64,000 bases of DNA, taken from positions 234,378,779 through 234,442,778 of the forward strand of contig NC_089494.1 of NCBI RefSeq assembly GCF_036850765.1, written 5' to 3'. Below, one piece after another: positions 35,251 to 48,539 of the stretch (position 1 is its first letter; each line of letters opens with the position of its first letter). The notes under the pieces were generated by a model. That model had not been told where the DNA came from and ran no database searches. It was given only the letters and a program-made list of their open reading frames with translations. The DNA comes from Saccopteryx bilineata. Taxonomy: Eukaryota > Chordata > Mammalia > Chiroptera > Emballonuridae. A program made the translations under genes and the position numbers.

Positions 35251-36697
35251 CTCTGACCTACACTCTGTCCTTTGTACAACGCATGCTAACTGCTCACTGA
35301 TACACGTAACTATGTTAGTGAAGAAAAGTGATAACTGGGGAACGTCTCAGTCTGTAGTTAGAATTCACTGTTTGTTGAGTTAGGTGCCCAAGGAGGTGAA
35401 ATGAATGAAAGCTTCCATCACAATGACCCCCAGAACGAATGTGCTGGAGAAGCCTGTTCTTTTTATACTTCATTACTGTACTTTTTCCCCCAGTTATTTC
35501 TAATATGTTCTGTACGTGATGAAAGGACTTACATCATTCTAGTTCAATACATGAAATTAGCTTTATTCTCAAATAGGTCCCACCTTAAAATTCTGGGTAT
35601 TGGGCTGTGAACTGTGAACAAGCCACTTGATTTCACATGTGACAGATATCTTAGATAAAGTCAGTTTGCATAATTTTCTTCATGGATGGATCTCTAAACA
35701 GAGACCATACCTTCAAAGAGTTTTTTAAAAGGTGAGAAAAGTAATCAGCCCCTTGCTAACCAGGACAGCCAGAACACTCGCTCACCATATTTGATGTCTG
35801 AATGTGCAAAACGTGCACCATATTCAGTTATGCATATGTCCATCCATTTATTCTCATAGCCAACAGTATTTTCAGCCCTATTATGGGTTGGGTACAATGC
35901 TAACTGTGAGAGAAGTAACAATAAGAAAAAAAATGGCTCCTTTTCCTGAGGAAATGCAGTCTTTTGGAGAAGACAGATATTAAACACAAGATTAAATAAA
36001 TAAATGCAAACTTACAATTGTCATAAATACTACAAAAGAGCATTGGTGCAATACACTATAAAGCATATAGTAAGGTGAATTTCACCTAAACAAGAAGATT
36101 CGTTAAACTCCACTATTACATAATTTTTAGGAAGAATAGTAGCTAACTGAGCACATAAAATAAAGGAAGGAAATTAATTCGGGCAATAAGGTTACCAAAT
36201 ATTATCTGTATGTCACTCTTTGTAATTACCATTTCCTTCCATTCAAAATAAGAACATCTGTGTTTTATGAAATGTTCTATGATACTCTGCATAGTATTTT
36301 GAATCCATTCCCCGGAGCAAACAGAGGTAAGATACTAGGTCACAATGTAAATGATCTATTTTAACAATGTGCTGAAATAAATAATAGATTGGTATAAACC
36401 AGCTGTACTTAGCACATTCTTCTAGATTTGGGGGGAAAGCTGCAAAGAGTTTCCAAACATCATCATCATAATAATAATAATAAACAAATACAAACATTTA
36501 ATTTTTTCAAAAAATTGTTTAAAATCACACATACAGACTTCAGTTATCTTGTTGCTGCTCTATCTCCATGTTGATATTCAGGCTCCAGTTTCCACATGGA
36601 ACACTGATATTTGAAAACCACTCACCTGACATTTCTGAGAGCTCCAGAAGAACTAGAAGAATGCTCTTACTAACCAAGCCAAACACAATATTTAATT
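35251..36697. other. Unassigned intron sequence
   Basis: A weak ancient-repeat trace lies near 35860-35910 (GGGTTGGGTACAATGCTAAC) and a short ATA run near 36466-36482. Nothing else is recognised. Confidence 0.4.
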
Positions 36698-36790
36698 CTA
36701 TCTATCTATCTATCTATATGTATATATAGACATATATAATTTTATTATATGTATATATATTTATTTTATTTTAATTTACACTTATTCATA
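36698..36790. repeat. (TATC)n/(AT)-rich simple repeat
   Basis: About five TATC units at 36698-36717, followed by a degenerate TATA-rich stretch. Confidence 0.85.
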
Positions 36791-37199
36791 CCTCATTTCA
36801 TGTTACTAAAAAAGCAGCTTGCAACAAAAGCTCCATGCAATAATATAATAAAAGTGAATAGGAAGTCAGGACACAAGAAATGTCCTAAATAAATCTCAAA
36901 ATGATAACTATGATGAGCTTTAAATTTCATTCTGAGCCAGCTCCTCAGTTAAAACAGTTTTTCTTAGCACAGTTATCCAACAAAGCAATGCCTTCCATGA
37001 GACATTAGATTAACTAGGTAATATAATAAATAATGGTCTTGGTTTTTAATTAACCATAAAAACACAGTGTCCAGATAAATGCCATCACAGAACTGGCTCT
37101 TGAATCAAACAGTGCGAGTTTTCATCGCTCCTGCTAGCTTAAACAAGGCTCATTTTCTCTCTCACTTAATTACCTTCCTCCAATTTATTTCTCTTTATT
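36791..37199. other. No recognisable feature
   Basis: AT-rich intron sequence; nothing supported. Confidence 0.4.
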
Positions 37200-37500
37200 T
37201 CACTGTATACCCTACATTGGAACGTCTTCTAATGACTGGGATGAAATCCAAACTCCTTATCATGAGCTACAAAGGCCTTCACTATCTGGCTGCATCCATC
37301 TTCGCATCCCTGCCTTTTAATACCATATGCTCTTGCCCTCTGAACTCCTTCCCTTCTTCTGGTCTTTCCATAAGATGATGTGCCTTTGCACAAACACACA
37401 ACATCCTTTACCCAAAGTTTCTTCTATCCTCCCAACCACTTTATCCTAGAAAACTCCTATACATGCTTCTGAACCCAATAGAAATGTTACCTTCTCAATG
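37200..37500 (+). mobile_element. L2 LINE 3' end
   Basis: It follows the L2 order: ATCCAAACTCCTTATCATGA, AAAGGCCTTCACTATCTGGC, GTGCCTTTGCACAAACACAC, then TTCTCAATGGAGCGTCTTTG. Confidence 0.7.
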
Positions 37501-38734
37501 GAGCGTCTTTGATCTTCTCAGACAAAAATCAGTCATTCCCTCAGACCACACTTTGCCCTACTGCACAGTGAACACAGCAGTCATTAAAGGGGCCCCACTT
37601 TCTCAAGGATCAGGCACTTGTGAGGTACACCGGAGACACTCACTAAACTTTTGCTGTCTTATATCTTCAGCCTTTTTGTTATAAATGCTGCATTAAATTC
37701 CAAATGTCTCGTTCTTATAAAGACTCCTGATTGAAAAAGGAACCAAAAGCAAGGGCACAAATCAAATGTAACTTGGTGGAGATAAATTTGCAAAGGAACC
37801 AAGCTGACGTGATTTGATGCTAGAATACCCGATAGGATTTATTTGATGATAGAATACCAGAGGAGTGAAAGGGAGGAATGCTGTGGAAATGATCTCCCCT
37901 TACCAGTACCTCTCTCAGCTGGGCACTGATGGAAGTGCAGAGAGCACCACTGGAGATTGTACTCTCCAGTAGAGACCAGGGCACTAGGACGGTCTAGTGC
38001 TGGCTGCCAGGGAAGCCTTTTGCTGTGCAATCAGGAGAGCAGATGGCAGGACTGGCATTCAAGGAGCTCAACCCGCACCCAGCACTGTGCCTGCCAAAGG
38101 ACGTGTTCAAATAATGTGTGTTCCTGTGGCTTCCCTGCCCACCAGAGTGGGAGGTTATATCAACCCTAGAGACCGGCCACCTAAGTCCTGCTGAAAAAGT
38201 CAAAATTTGCTTTGGGAATCAGTTCTGGGTCTCTTCCAAAACAAGAACAAACTCCACGGAGGCCCTGACATTCTACACCACTGGGGTCTGGAAATGCTCA
38301 AAGCAGGTGCAGCAGTATTCCACCAGTGTCTTAAAAAGAACAATGAAACCCCCAGGGATCATCTCATTCTAAAGGGCATAGTTTTCCTGTGTCCCTGGCA
38401 GGAAGAATTAACTTCAAAATGAACCAAACTAGCGGACTTGTTCTGTGCAATTATGTAACACAGACCTTTGGCTGCTAGAAAATGCCTGCCAAAGAAAGTG
38501 ACTTTTGTTGTATATAATTAATGCTGAGCCACTTTTTTTCAATGTATAGAACAATCTCCTATAGAGGCCAATCTTGATATATTTTTTGTAATAAAATAAA
38601 AAATACACCATCAAAATAGTTGGCATGGGGACATATTGTTCTCTTTTTTACGACAAACGGCTGTCTCATTTGTTTCTTTAAAATTTATATCAAGTCACAT
38701 AAAAGTGATAGCAAGTCATCAGGTTAAAAAAATA
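37501..38734. other. No recognisable feature
   Basis: Intron sequence with several chance frames of 60-84 residues on both strands, 37839-38422. None has splice-flanked exon structure or a recognised product. Confidence 0.35.
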
Positions 38735-38858
38735 CAGTGGTGAGCAAAAGTAGGTTTACAGTTGTTTGTATGAAACATGCAGGTTATAATTATTACAATA
38801 GCTTTATTAACAAAAAAATATCACAATAAAACTGTTAACCTACTTTTTCCCACCCCTG
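38735..38858. mobile_element. Mariner MITE with TA duplication
   Basis: 124 bp between TA pairs (38733-38734, 38859-38860). The inverted termini start CAGTGGTGAGCAAAAGTAGG at the left and read the complement of CAGGGGTGGGAAAAAGTAGG at the right. It is related to the copy at 10459. Confidence 0.85.
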
Positions 38859-39010
38859 TATATGGTATTACAGGTTGAGTTAGAAGCCAGAAGACTGTTC
38901 TATTTGATAGATTTAAGATTTCTGTTTATTGTTTCAAAAAATTTCCTTTACATTAACTGATTTATAAAATGCAGTAACTCGGCTCAGCTTTTTAATAATA
39001 ACTCCACATT

Positions 39011-39378
39011 GGCCCTGGCCGGTTGGCTCAGTGGTAGAGCATCGGCCTGGCGTGCAAAAGTCCCGGGTTCGATTCCTGGCCAGGGCACACAGGAGAAGCG
39101 CCCATCTGCTTCTCCACCCCTCCCCCACTCCTTCCTCTCTGTCTCTCTCTTCCCCTCCGGCAGCCAAGGCTCCATTGGAGCAGGGATGGCCCGGGTGCTG
39201 GGGATGGCTCCTTGGCCTCTGCCCCAGGCGCTGGAGTGGCTCTGGTCACAGCGGAGCGACACCCCGGAGGGGCAGAGCATCACCCTCTGGTGGGCGTGCC
39301 AGGTGGATCCCGGTCGGGCGCATGCGGGAGTCTGTCTGACTGTCTCTCCCCGTTTCTAGCTTCAGAAAAAAAAAAATG
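39011..39378 (+). mobile_element. Ves-type SINE, full length
   Basis: The head is GGCCCTGGCCGGTTGGCTCA and the B box GGGTTCGATTCCTGGCC, with a long A-run tail. The perfect 10-bp duplication ACTCCACATT lies at 39001-39010 and 39379-39388. Confidence 0.95.
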
Positions 39379-39439
39379 ACTCCACATTAAATTCTGAAGC
39401 CTCCTCTTAAAAATTAATTTGACTAGGCGAGTAATGGGA

Positions 39440-39570
39440 ACTCTTTAAAACTCAGCTTCCACACCAGTAAATTGGATGCAATAATGTTTACAGTATTGGA
39501 AAGATTATATGAGATGATATGTGAGTCTGGAACATGGCATGATACATAATAGGAATTCAATAAATAGTAG
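39440..39570 (+). mobile_element. MIR SINE fragment
   Basis: GTAAATTGGATGCAATAATG, then ATATGAGATGATATGTGAG, then CAATAAATAGTAG follow the MIR 3' half. Confidence 0.7.
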
Positions 39571-40571
39571 TTGCGTTATTATTACTAGCAAACTCTCCTA
39601 GAATCAATGTTGAGTACACAAAATTTGGTCCACAAATATTTTCTGTCTAGTGTCCATACCTTATAAAAGATAAATGGAAATCTACAAGGGTTTACATTGT
39701 TGTTGGATGGTATCACCATAAAGTGAAAAAGAATGTAATAAAATAGGGGGGGGGGACTCATGCAAAATATTGGGATGAAAGACTCAATTTTGTTACTTTT
39801 TACGAAGAAAAATTGGTATAAAATTTGAGGACTTTTTAGACCGTGAAACTTCTCAGCTGAATTGTAGAGTAGTTAAAGTAGTTTTATTATGGGAGATTTA
39901 ACTAGCTTTCAGCTAGGACTCTCTCAAGAATGAAAAACTGAGGATAGTTATTGACCAATATTTCTAAAGAAAATTGAGTTGAGGGTTTTCCTGGGACAAT
40001 ATAGCTATTTAATCCCTGAGCAGGGAAAATCATTTGACTAAGACGCAAATGATGAGAATGAGAAACATAATTAGTTGAGCAAAATGTCAATTAAAATTTA
40101 TTTACTAGAAGGGAGCTCAAACTTGAATTGGGATTAATCCCAAATGGAGTCCAAGGATGTTTTGATATGGAAAGGTTACTAAAGACTCATTACTGCAGAT
40201 CATACATTCAATAAAAAGTACTTTATCTTTCATATTACTATCTTAGTCAAATTACCAGAAGACTGTAGACACCACCCCCGGTTGCCACCCAGAAAGACTT
40301 CTCTACAGTGTATTAAAGGTCACAATCATAAAATGGAGAGGATATCCCATTTTTATAAGGTACTATATAATGCTACAGAGTCATGAATTGTCTAACAATG
40401 GTTCTTTTTAAACTCATGACAATAACCTAATGTACCTTTCCAGATCCCAGCAGGAAATAGATGGCACTTATTATTATTTATTTACTATTATTTATTAGAT
40501 GGGCCTTTTAAAAGGCCCATCTATGGAAGTATGGACAACACTAGGGAACCCACAAGCTTGGAGAAGCCCTA
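39571..40571. other. No recognisable feature
   Basis: AT-rich intron sequence with a 10-base G run at 39746-39755. Nothing else is supported. Confidence 0.4.
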
Positions 40572-40762
40572 CAGAGGTCCCCAAACTTTTTACACAGGGG
40601 GCCAGTTCACTGTCCCTCAGACCGTTGGAGGGCCGCCACATACAGTGCTCCTCTCACTGACCACCAATGAAAGAGGTGCCCCTTCCGGGATTGCGGCGGG
40701 GGGCCGGATAAATGGCCTAAGGGGGCCACATGCGGCCCGCGGGCCTAGTTTGGGGATGCCTG
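40572..40762. mobile_element. Short non-autonomous hAT element
   Basis: 191 bp with inverted ends CAGAGGTCCCCAAACTTT and AGTTTGGGGATGCCTG. The interior is a CpG-rich hairpin-like sequence (GGGGGCCGGATAAATGGC). An 8-bp target duplication is not convincing here, so the exact ends may be off by a few bases. It resembles the nhAT group in bats. Confidence 0.75.
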
Positions 40763-41299
40763 CTAGGAGCTCCAACAAGAGAAACTGTTACTATCCACGG
40801 GTCTCATGTTAATAGTGAAGGCTTTGTATTTCAGACCTTAACAACAACAAAAGGAGCCAAGGGCTGGAGGCTGAGAGGAACACAGGGTCTGCCCGAACTG
40901 TACCTTATGTAACGGGAGGAGAGAAAATCAATGCCACAGCCTCTCCATCCTGCCTTATTCAGATTTCCCATTTGAACCTCCCTTGGACTAAAGTTGTGGG
41001 GACAGCACTAAAAATCACATAGCAGAGGCATTTGTATGATTTCATTTTAAAGGTTGCCTTCCTGGGGCTCAGAGCAGGCCAAAGTGGGGTGGGGGTGGGG
41101 GTAGAATGGATTTGGAAGGGAAACAAAGTAACCTGCACAGCCGGCAATGAATCGGCAATGATTTCTTTCATTCCATTGGGGTTGACCCCTGTGTGAGTCC
41201 ATTTATAATGTGTCGTCAGAACAAGAGACTAGGGATGAGGAGAATCTTCCCGTAATTCTAAGGTGAAGGAAAATGAAGTGTATGGGTAACACAATATGT
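40763..41299. other. No recognisable feature
   Basis: Intron sequence with a short (GGGGT)n-like run near 41085-41101. Nothing else is supported. Confidence 0.4.
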
Positions 41300-41560
41300 T
41301 GGGAAGGCTGTAGCATTGGGTTAGAATTGTGGGCTCAGCCATGCGTTAAATCCTGTCTCTGCTACTTAGGTAGTGTATAGGCTTAAGCAAGTTACCTAAC
41401 AGCTCAAGACCCATTTTTTCAGCTATAAAACGAAAAGAAAAATGTCTCTAGCATGTACAGTTTTAAGAAATAAAGGTAATAATGCATACTACTAGTTTAG
41501 CATCGTGCCAGGCACATAAAGGGCATTGATAACAAGAATAATATTTATTTATTCTTATTA
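41300..41560 (+). mobile_element. MIR SINE
   Basis: The MIR order GGGTTAGAATTGTGGGCTCA, then CTGTCTCTGCTACTTAGG, GTTACCTAACAGCTCAAG, and GTGCCAGGCACATAAAGGGC. It is near full length and diverged. Confidence 0.8.
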
Positions 41561-42276
41561 TTTTCAGCAGAGTAGTAGAAGGGATGGATTTTCCATTGAG
41601 TTTAAATCCAAAGATCTTTTTTGAAGGATTCATTGTCAGTTGTTTTATAATATCAACTACAGTGATTTCATCTTATTGGGACTATCTTACTTCTACTAAT
41701 AGTGTGTACAGAATCTTAGTTACTCCAACCCCACTGTCACCACCCATTAGCTATTCTCCTTGTTATTAGAACATCTTCTGAAATTTATTTGGGCAAAGCA
41801 TAGAGTGAAAGACTACTTTTCTCCAACCTTTGTGTGGTTTGCTATAACCATGTAACCAAGTCCTTGCCAATGAACTGTGAACAGAGGAAATGCATTCAGC
41901 TTCTAGGCCATCATCTTAAAAGGAAGCTGATCATTCAAGAGCATACTTGCTCTTTTTACCTCTTCACAAGCAGGAAAAAATATGATAGAATGAACCATTT
42001 TTAACCATGAGGTGAGGATTCACCATGAAAGGGAGGTAGAGCAAGATGAAAGAGTCATTCATGGAACAGAGACCTCTGCACCATTCAAAATTATTTGAGA
42101 GACAAGTAGCTACCTTTGTCTGGACCAGTAACCTATGATTCATGTAGAGCTTAGATAGACACAGAGACAAATACAGATGCACAGATAAATGTATATGTAT
42201 GTATGTATGGATGAATAAATTTATATAGAGATGATGATGGAAACAGAGATAAAGATATAAAGATATGATAGAGATA
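41561..42276. other. Unassigned; possible MLT1-like trace
   Basis: Near 41840-41910 CCATGTAACCAAGTCCTTGC followed by CAATGAACTGTGAACAG resembles old MaLR LTRs (MLT1), but not enough to call. Confidence 0.35.
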
Positions 42277-42313
42277 GAGGTGGAGGTGGAGGTGGAGGTG
42301 GAGGTAGAGGTAG
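42277..42313. repeat. (GGAGGT)n simple repeat
   Basis: Five or six GGAGGT/AGAGGT units in a longer GATA/GAGA purine-rich stretch. It makes the Ser-Thr runs in the 141-residue minus-strand frame, which is not a gene. Confidence 0.9.
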
Positions 42314-43054
42314 AAGAAAAGTAGAGACAGAGAAAGAAATAGTGATAGGATGAGGATGACATTAGTGAGAGTGAATTGGAGGCCAACACAAACTCTTGGG
42401 TACTGCTTAAATTTAGGATATTTTTTAACTACAAGATTTAGGAAAAGAAGTAAAACAAGGTAGCAATAATAACTTTGTCCATAGAGATTTCTTATAGAAA
42501 CTTTAAAATTCTTTTTTTTCCATTCCTCCAGGGACTTCCTCTATCAGAACAGTCTCATGTTGGAAGAAGTAAACTGAGGAACTAATCATGTAGCAATTTC
42601 AGGGAGAATGAGTAGACTTGGGTCTCTAAAAATGGAATGAGAAAAAGCCTGGTACTCAGATAATGTGTCATCTATCTTTGTCTTAGACTATCGAACCTCG
42701 AAAAAATCAAGCTGGGGGTTTTCTCAAAGTTAGAAGGCTTTCATGAGTTATCTCTTGAGGACATAGGCTATCTCAGCGCATACAGCAATGCCAGAGGACT
42801 GCTCTCTCTTTTCAATTTTACACACACATTTTTTATTGTTTCAGAAAAGTATGTTAGAGTCATCAACAGAAGATTTTCAGATGCAAGCTTTATAAATTTA
42901 GAGGATAATTCTGGGACAGAGGAAGCAATAAATATACAAGTTCAAGTTGAAAATGGAATGCTGATATAAAGATGACAGTTCTTAAGGGGTATGAGAGGAG
43001 AAGATTTGAGCAATGAGAAAGTAGCAAACTCTAAGAAGTTTCACGAGCACCTAC
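42314..43054. other. No recognisable feature
   Basis: AT-rich intron sequence; nothing supported. Confidence 0.4.
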
Positions 43055-43255
43055 CATTAACCATGTGCTCTATAGGCATCATTCATTTAATCTTCATAGC
43101 AGCCCCGCACACTGTCCTTTAAAACCCTCAGTTTTGAAAATAAGGAAATTATAAAAGCACTAGTGTTACAAGAGTGTTTGTTCAAGATCATCACACTAAC
43201 ATTTATCAAGGTCAAGATTCATATTGAGATCTACCTGGCTCCCAAGTCTGTGCTT
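43055..43255 (-). mobile_element. MIR SINE, antisense
   Basis: CATTCATTTAATCTTCATAG, AGTTTTGAAAATAAGGAAAT and ACCTGGCTCCCAAGTCTGTG in this order match complemented MIR. Confidence 0.7.
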
Positions 43256-44559
43256 TTCTTCATTTAACTTCATCTTTTTAATTTATAAATAAATACTTTG
43301 AAATAATATTTACCTTTAAGAGATACTAGGAGAATAAAGCATGATATTAACACATGTTAAGCCACAGTTTAATATAGAACACAGTAAGGGCTTTAACAAA
43401 TTATATCTGTTAATACTATTACAATTATTTTTTATCATACTCAAACCATGATAGCAATATATTATAAATTCTATTTAATGTCCATTGATGATAAATGATC
43501 AAGAATATAGATTTTAGAGCGTGTCATTTCTTACCACCCATAGACCTTTTCAGTATTTCATTCATGCCACCTGACTAGGCAAACTAATGTTGTGAAGTTC
43601 TGACCTGTGTGTCTCCTGTCTCCTACTTTCCTTCCTCAGAAGCACAGAAGCAAATTGATGGAAATATAGGTTGTTAGTTAAAGAACATAGGCAGGTCTAT
43701 GTCAGGGCATCCAAAGAGTAAATATATAGTTCTCTCATTTAGAGGATGGACTAACACAAAAGTTATCCATGAAATGACTATTTATCTTATCAACCATTTA
43801 ATTAGGTAAAGCATGGTTGTAGATAAAAGATAATACTAAAAAGATGAAGTCAACTAAGAGAAAAAGAAGCATGCTAGAAGCAGTAAAACGTAAACTAAAA
43901 AAGTAGAGACCAAGAATAAAAAGAAGTTTATTTTAATCAGTGGAATCTAGATTAACCCAAGAAAAACTAGGAAGAAGATACTAGAGAAATAAAATAGTAT
44001 AACCAAAGCCACAGCAAAAACTAAAAAAATGAAAATAAAGAGAGCCCTAGAAACATTTTTAAAATAAAACAAAATGGAAAAAATATTTGAAAATATAAAA
44101 TTAAGCAGTTAAGATATTACAAGGCATGAGAATAAAAGTCAAAGAACTTTATTAGAATGTATAAATGAGGCAGCTTCTAAGACCCAGTGCATAAACCTTC
44201 ATATTCATATGAAAACTACCCAAGTTCTTAAAGCCAAAGCACTTGTTTCTAAACTATCAATGGCAGTGACTCAGATCAATATTCTAGCAGTTGAGCTTGT
44301 CTCCTCACTTTTCACCACCCTACATCCAAATCCATCAGTAATTCAGCTGCAATGTTTATTCTGAATCCATTTATTTTCCATCACCTTTACTGCTAACATG
44401 CTATTCCAAGGGTTCACCATGTCCCTAGTTTTATACTTGCTTGCCACCAGGATCTTCCCCATAAAAAGACAAGAATGATATTTTACACAGTCAAAATGGT
44501 CATGTGACATGTGATTTCCCTATTGAAAACACTGAACACTTTTGCTTTCCATTTATAAC
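43256..44559. other. No recognisable feature
   Basis: Very A-rich intron sequence (43900-44150 especially), possibly decayed LINE. Not assignable. Confidence 0.35.
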
Positions 44560-44900
44560 GGAAGCCAGAACCCTTATCATGACGTATATAATTTTGTTGA
44601 AGAATGGCCCTGCCTAATGCTCTAACCCACCTCACAGCCCCACCTCTGTCTCAAGCTCATGAATTTCTCCTTGAGCTTTCTTTCCATTTTCTCTTAGCTC
44701 CTAGAATATGCCAGTTTTTCCTGCCTTAGAGCATCAGCACACATTTGAATGGACAACATCTCTATAATCAGAATCCCCAATTTAAGGTTCTCCGCAGGAT
44801 GGCCTCATTACAGTGCTCCAAGACTCAGCTTCAAATCTCAGACTTTTAAGCAGGTTTTCTCCCATCACCCAAGTTAAATAACCTTTTCTCCTAATTACTC
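44560..44900 (+). mobile_element. L2 LINE 3' end
   Basis: L2-like order: AATGGCCCTGCCTAATGCTC, GAGCTTTCTTTCCATTTTC, ATATGCCAGTTTTTCCTGCC, then CTTCAAATCTCAGACTTTT. Diverged. Confidence 0.55.
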
Positions 44901-45561
44901 TCAATCCCAATCCCGTTAACATCATAACAGTTTTCAATCTGTAATGAAGTATGTTTGTTTACCTGCTCAACCCTACCCCCCCCATAGAATGTAAACTCCA
45001 CAAGAGCAGAGACAACAGCTATTTAATTCAACACTGTTTATTTCAAAACTGTCACCTCGCATGGGACCAGACTCATATTAGTTTCTAATAAATATTTGCT
45101 GAATGAAAGATGTTGCTGCCATGGGCTTCTTTCCAAAACCTTGGCCTTCCTAATGGACAAGAATCCTTGAGATGCAGAACCAAGGAACAGAAAGCAGGAT
45201 GCTTGGTCTCCAAGCCCTTCTGCATGTCTGGTATCTCACTCCACCAGATGTACTATCTTAGGTGTTAGTGTTTGGATAACTCCATACAGCAAGTAGCAAT
45301 TCTGCAACTTGGCTCCTTGATGCCTATAGTTTGCAATCTGGTCATAGTCTCCTTTCTTGTGGTGGCTCTTTGTTCTTGAATTACATAAGGTTGAACAACA
45401 CCACATTGCCATCATTGCCAAAAGGGACCACACATTGAAAATTTGCTGTAATTCAACTTAATAAATACACACACAAAAAAAGGAGCATAGAATTAAAGTT
45501 AACAAATGTGCTACAAATAATGAAATGCATTTAATCAATCTCTCAAAGGCTGGTTGAATCT
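44901..45561. other. Unassigned; possible decayed mRNA-derived block at 45110-45440
   Basis: A 65-residue minus-strand frame (45236-45433) has a hydrophobic start and then a charged tail. I could not match it to any protein, and there is no poly(A) or target duplication I trust. It is left as unassigned. Confidence 0.25.
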
Positions 45562-45912
45562 TTTTTTCTTTTTTTTTGTGGGAGACACAGAGAAAGGGAC
45601 AGAAATGGAGACAGACAGGAAAGGAGAGAGATGAGAAGCATCAATTCTTTGTTGCAGCACCTTAGTTGTTCATTGATTGATTTCTCATATGTGTCTTGAC
45701 GGGGGTCTACAACAGAGCAAGTGACCCCTTACTCAAGCCATCAACCTTGGGCTTGAGCCAGCCACCTTGTGGTCATGTCTATGACCCTGTGCTCAAGCTG
45801 GTGAGCCCACTCTCAAGCTGGATGAGCCCACACTGAAGCTGGTGGCCTTGGGTTTTGAACTTGGGTCCTCTGCATCCCAGGCCAATGCTCTATCCACTGC
45901 TCACTGCCTGAT
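45562..45912 (-). mobile_element. tRNA-derived SINE, second bat family
   Basis: The minus strand has a TGATCAGGCAGTGAGCAGTG-like head, GGACCCAAGTTCAAAACCC, repeated GGCTTGAGC-like blocks, and CAATCAATGAACAACTAAGG. A T-rich run at the left marks the tail. Same family as 15324 and 52487. Confidence 0.85.
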
Positions 45913-46980
45913 CAGGTGGGTATATTTTTAAATTAAAGATGTGAGAACAAACCTCAGAAACTAAACCCTGGTTCAATACAGTCTTGCCTAAATCAGATGT
46001 ATCAATACCTTATTTTTCTATGAGACCAAAATAAACTATCTTCTCTTTGCCCCTAAGATTTTCAAACACAGTAGAAAAGGACAGGAAGCAAGAAAAAAAT
46101 AGAGCAATGGTTCATTTAGCTCAGCATTAGTGGACAAATCAACTAAAATATAAGAAGGCTATTACACCCATGTCCAAACAATTATAAGCAAGACATTCAG
46201 AAGCTTCCAGTGAGGTACACACATGGCTGAGGACTTAAATTTTGAAGAGTACATATAAAAAGATTCTCCTCTAGAGAAACTACACATAAATTCAGATGCT
46301 TTCTTCACATTACAGAATAACTGCCATTGATTGCTGCATTTAGTGTTTAAAAATGAATACTTTCAATTAAGATAGTTTCACCCTTTGCAAAGTCAAGCAG
46401 CATCAAGCCCCACACCAAGCTATCATCCGCAGAGCATCAGCCCCAGCACAAGGTGAATGCACAACTAACCAAATAAATAAATAAGATACCTGTATTTAGG
46501 ACAAACAAAAGAAACAAATTAGAGAGTCGCTCCAAATGGTACATTGTGACTAAGGAAGAAAAGTTTGACTGTTGTACAAAGGCATCCAATTATCTCTGAG
46601 AAAGAGTTAAGAGTCAAATTAAAGAAGGAGGGATACCTTTAGCTAAACATATTGTCTCTGGTATATGGCTAGAAAAAATATGAATTGGTAATATAGTCCT
46701 CACCACCTGTACCCATATATTTGCTAATACATACAATCAGCACAAGTTCACATATCCCTACAGGTAACAAAAGGTACATTAAGTAGAAGTTAAATTCCAG
46801 CAATCATCTAATATCAAACCATCTTGAGAATATTGTGGGCTTGTTCGCTTGCTGGTGCTTACAAACTATTGAGCCAACTCTATGCTTTAGGTTGGTTCAA
46901 TGGTTTGTATATTTCTAGGGATCTGTTAGTGAATTAAAGCTATTGCCTTAATTCATTGTATGATGAAGTTTATATAAGTT
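45913..46980. other. No recognisable feature
   Basis: AT-rich intron sequence; nothing supported. Confidence 0.4.
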
Positions 46981-46982
46981 TT

Positions 46983-47048
46983 TTTTTAATTTTTGTGGAA
47001 TTTATTGGGGTGACATTGGTTAATAAAATTATATAGGTTTCAGGTGTA
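46983..47048 (+). mobile_element. L1 3' UTR stub
   Basis: TTATTGGGGTGACATTGG, then TTAATAAAATTATATAGGTTT and CAGGTGTATT, is a common L1 3' UTR segment in bats and carnivores. Only about 65 bp remain. Confidence 0.65.
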
Positions 47049-48539
47049 TTCTATGAGTTTATTAGAAGTCATGATAGTTGCTAAGGCAAGAAATCTTTAA
47101 GGAAAAAAACTGTTTAAAGGAAACGCATTAATTTGGGAGTGTCATGAGAGAAAAAGTAGGCCTGAGCATGGGAGAGACTAGGAGCCCAGGGACAGCAAAG
47201 GAGAACAGCTTCACTGCTCTGCTGGAGACAAAGATTCTCAGTTCTCACTTTCCAAAGAAGGGCAGAGGGTAGAAGAGACTGGGGAGGGGACAGAGGAGAG
47301 GCTGTGCAGTGACAACTTGGGACAATCTAAGGCTACATGGTGAAGACACATGAAGGGGCTATGCAGCCAAAGGGCCCAAAAGAAACTCACGTTTCATCAA
47401 AAGCTGTCTTTGAGAGCAAGTTGGTTTAGCACAGAGCAAGTCCTTCCTCACCCATCCCTCAAGTCTTGATTAAATTCTGCCTCTGCATGTTTAGCAAGTA
47501 TCATGCACACAGAAATAAACAATAAGATCTGAATTTCCCATGAAGGCTGACTGTGGTGAAAGAGAGAAATTGCACGAAGAAGAAACACACCAGAGGTAGA
47601 AGCAATCATAACACAAGCCTCTCTACCCTCATCTTCAAGAAATGAGAAAATCTTGCTGAAGATTTTGGGCATGCACCGAAAACGTTTGAGTCGCCTAAGT
47701 GGTTAGGGGCCCCAGGTGTCCCCTAGGTTGTGCTTCTGTTAAGCCATTTGCTCCTAACTTGTCTGTTGGTTTTAAAGTAATTTTTGATAGCCTCGTAGGA
47801 TCTAACACAGGTACCAGATATATCAAGTTAGCAACATGAGTTGAATTTCATTGCCAAGGAACCCAAATCTACTGTCCTGCCAATCATTTTTTAAGCCAAC
47901 TGTCAAAATTCATTTGTGACATTTACAAAATTGAACCAACAACTATAGTCAAGAAGAAAGATCAAAAAGGTGCAATACTTTTCTTCTGTTTAAATTTGTA
48001 TTTTGATAAGTAATTATTTCTTGAAACAGCACCGCTGCCTTATGGAGATGTCAGGACAAACATGAAATGTTCACAAATAGATGATTCCCTGTTGGGACAT
48101 GCTAAAAATGTGAAATTCAAGTGTGCCTGCCCAAACGTGAATCTTGCTATATTTTTTTCTTTCTTTCTTTGTCTTAGAAAAAACATTTTTTTCCTTATAA
48201 CCCTGGCCACTTTGATGATCTTTTGTTCACTCATTTACATTTTTAAAACTTTTATTACCTTGTAGTTCTGTTATATTGTCTTCAGAAATTGTGATTTCCA
48301 ATATTTACATTTCTAGAGCTATGGGGAAGTAAACTGTGCTTTAACTTAATCACAAGTGCATGGGCATAGTGATTGTATACATAAATATGGAAATCAGTAT
48401 TTTCCTTTCAAATTCATTTCTATGTTAAGAAAAGAATCAGCTAATTGAGGAAATGTATAATGGAAATAAAAGACATGAGTTTGCTAATTTTCTAGAGAGA
48501 ATTCAGCCAAGCTTCTGAAAGTATATTCAAACAAAATGG
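47049..48539. other. No recognisable feature
   Basis: Intron sequence; nothing supported. It ends at the start of a MIR copy. Confidence 0.4.

Noticed and set aside
41964..42389. 141-residue minus-strand frame with Ser-Thr repeats
   Set aside because: It is the translation of a (GGAGGT)n and GATA/GAGA-rich simple repeat.
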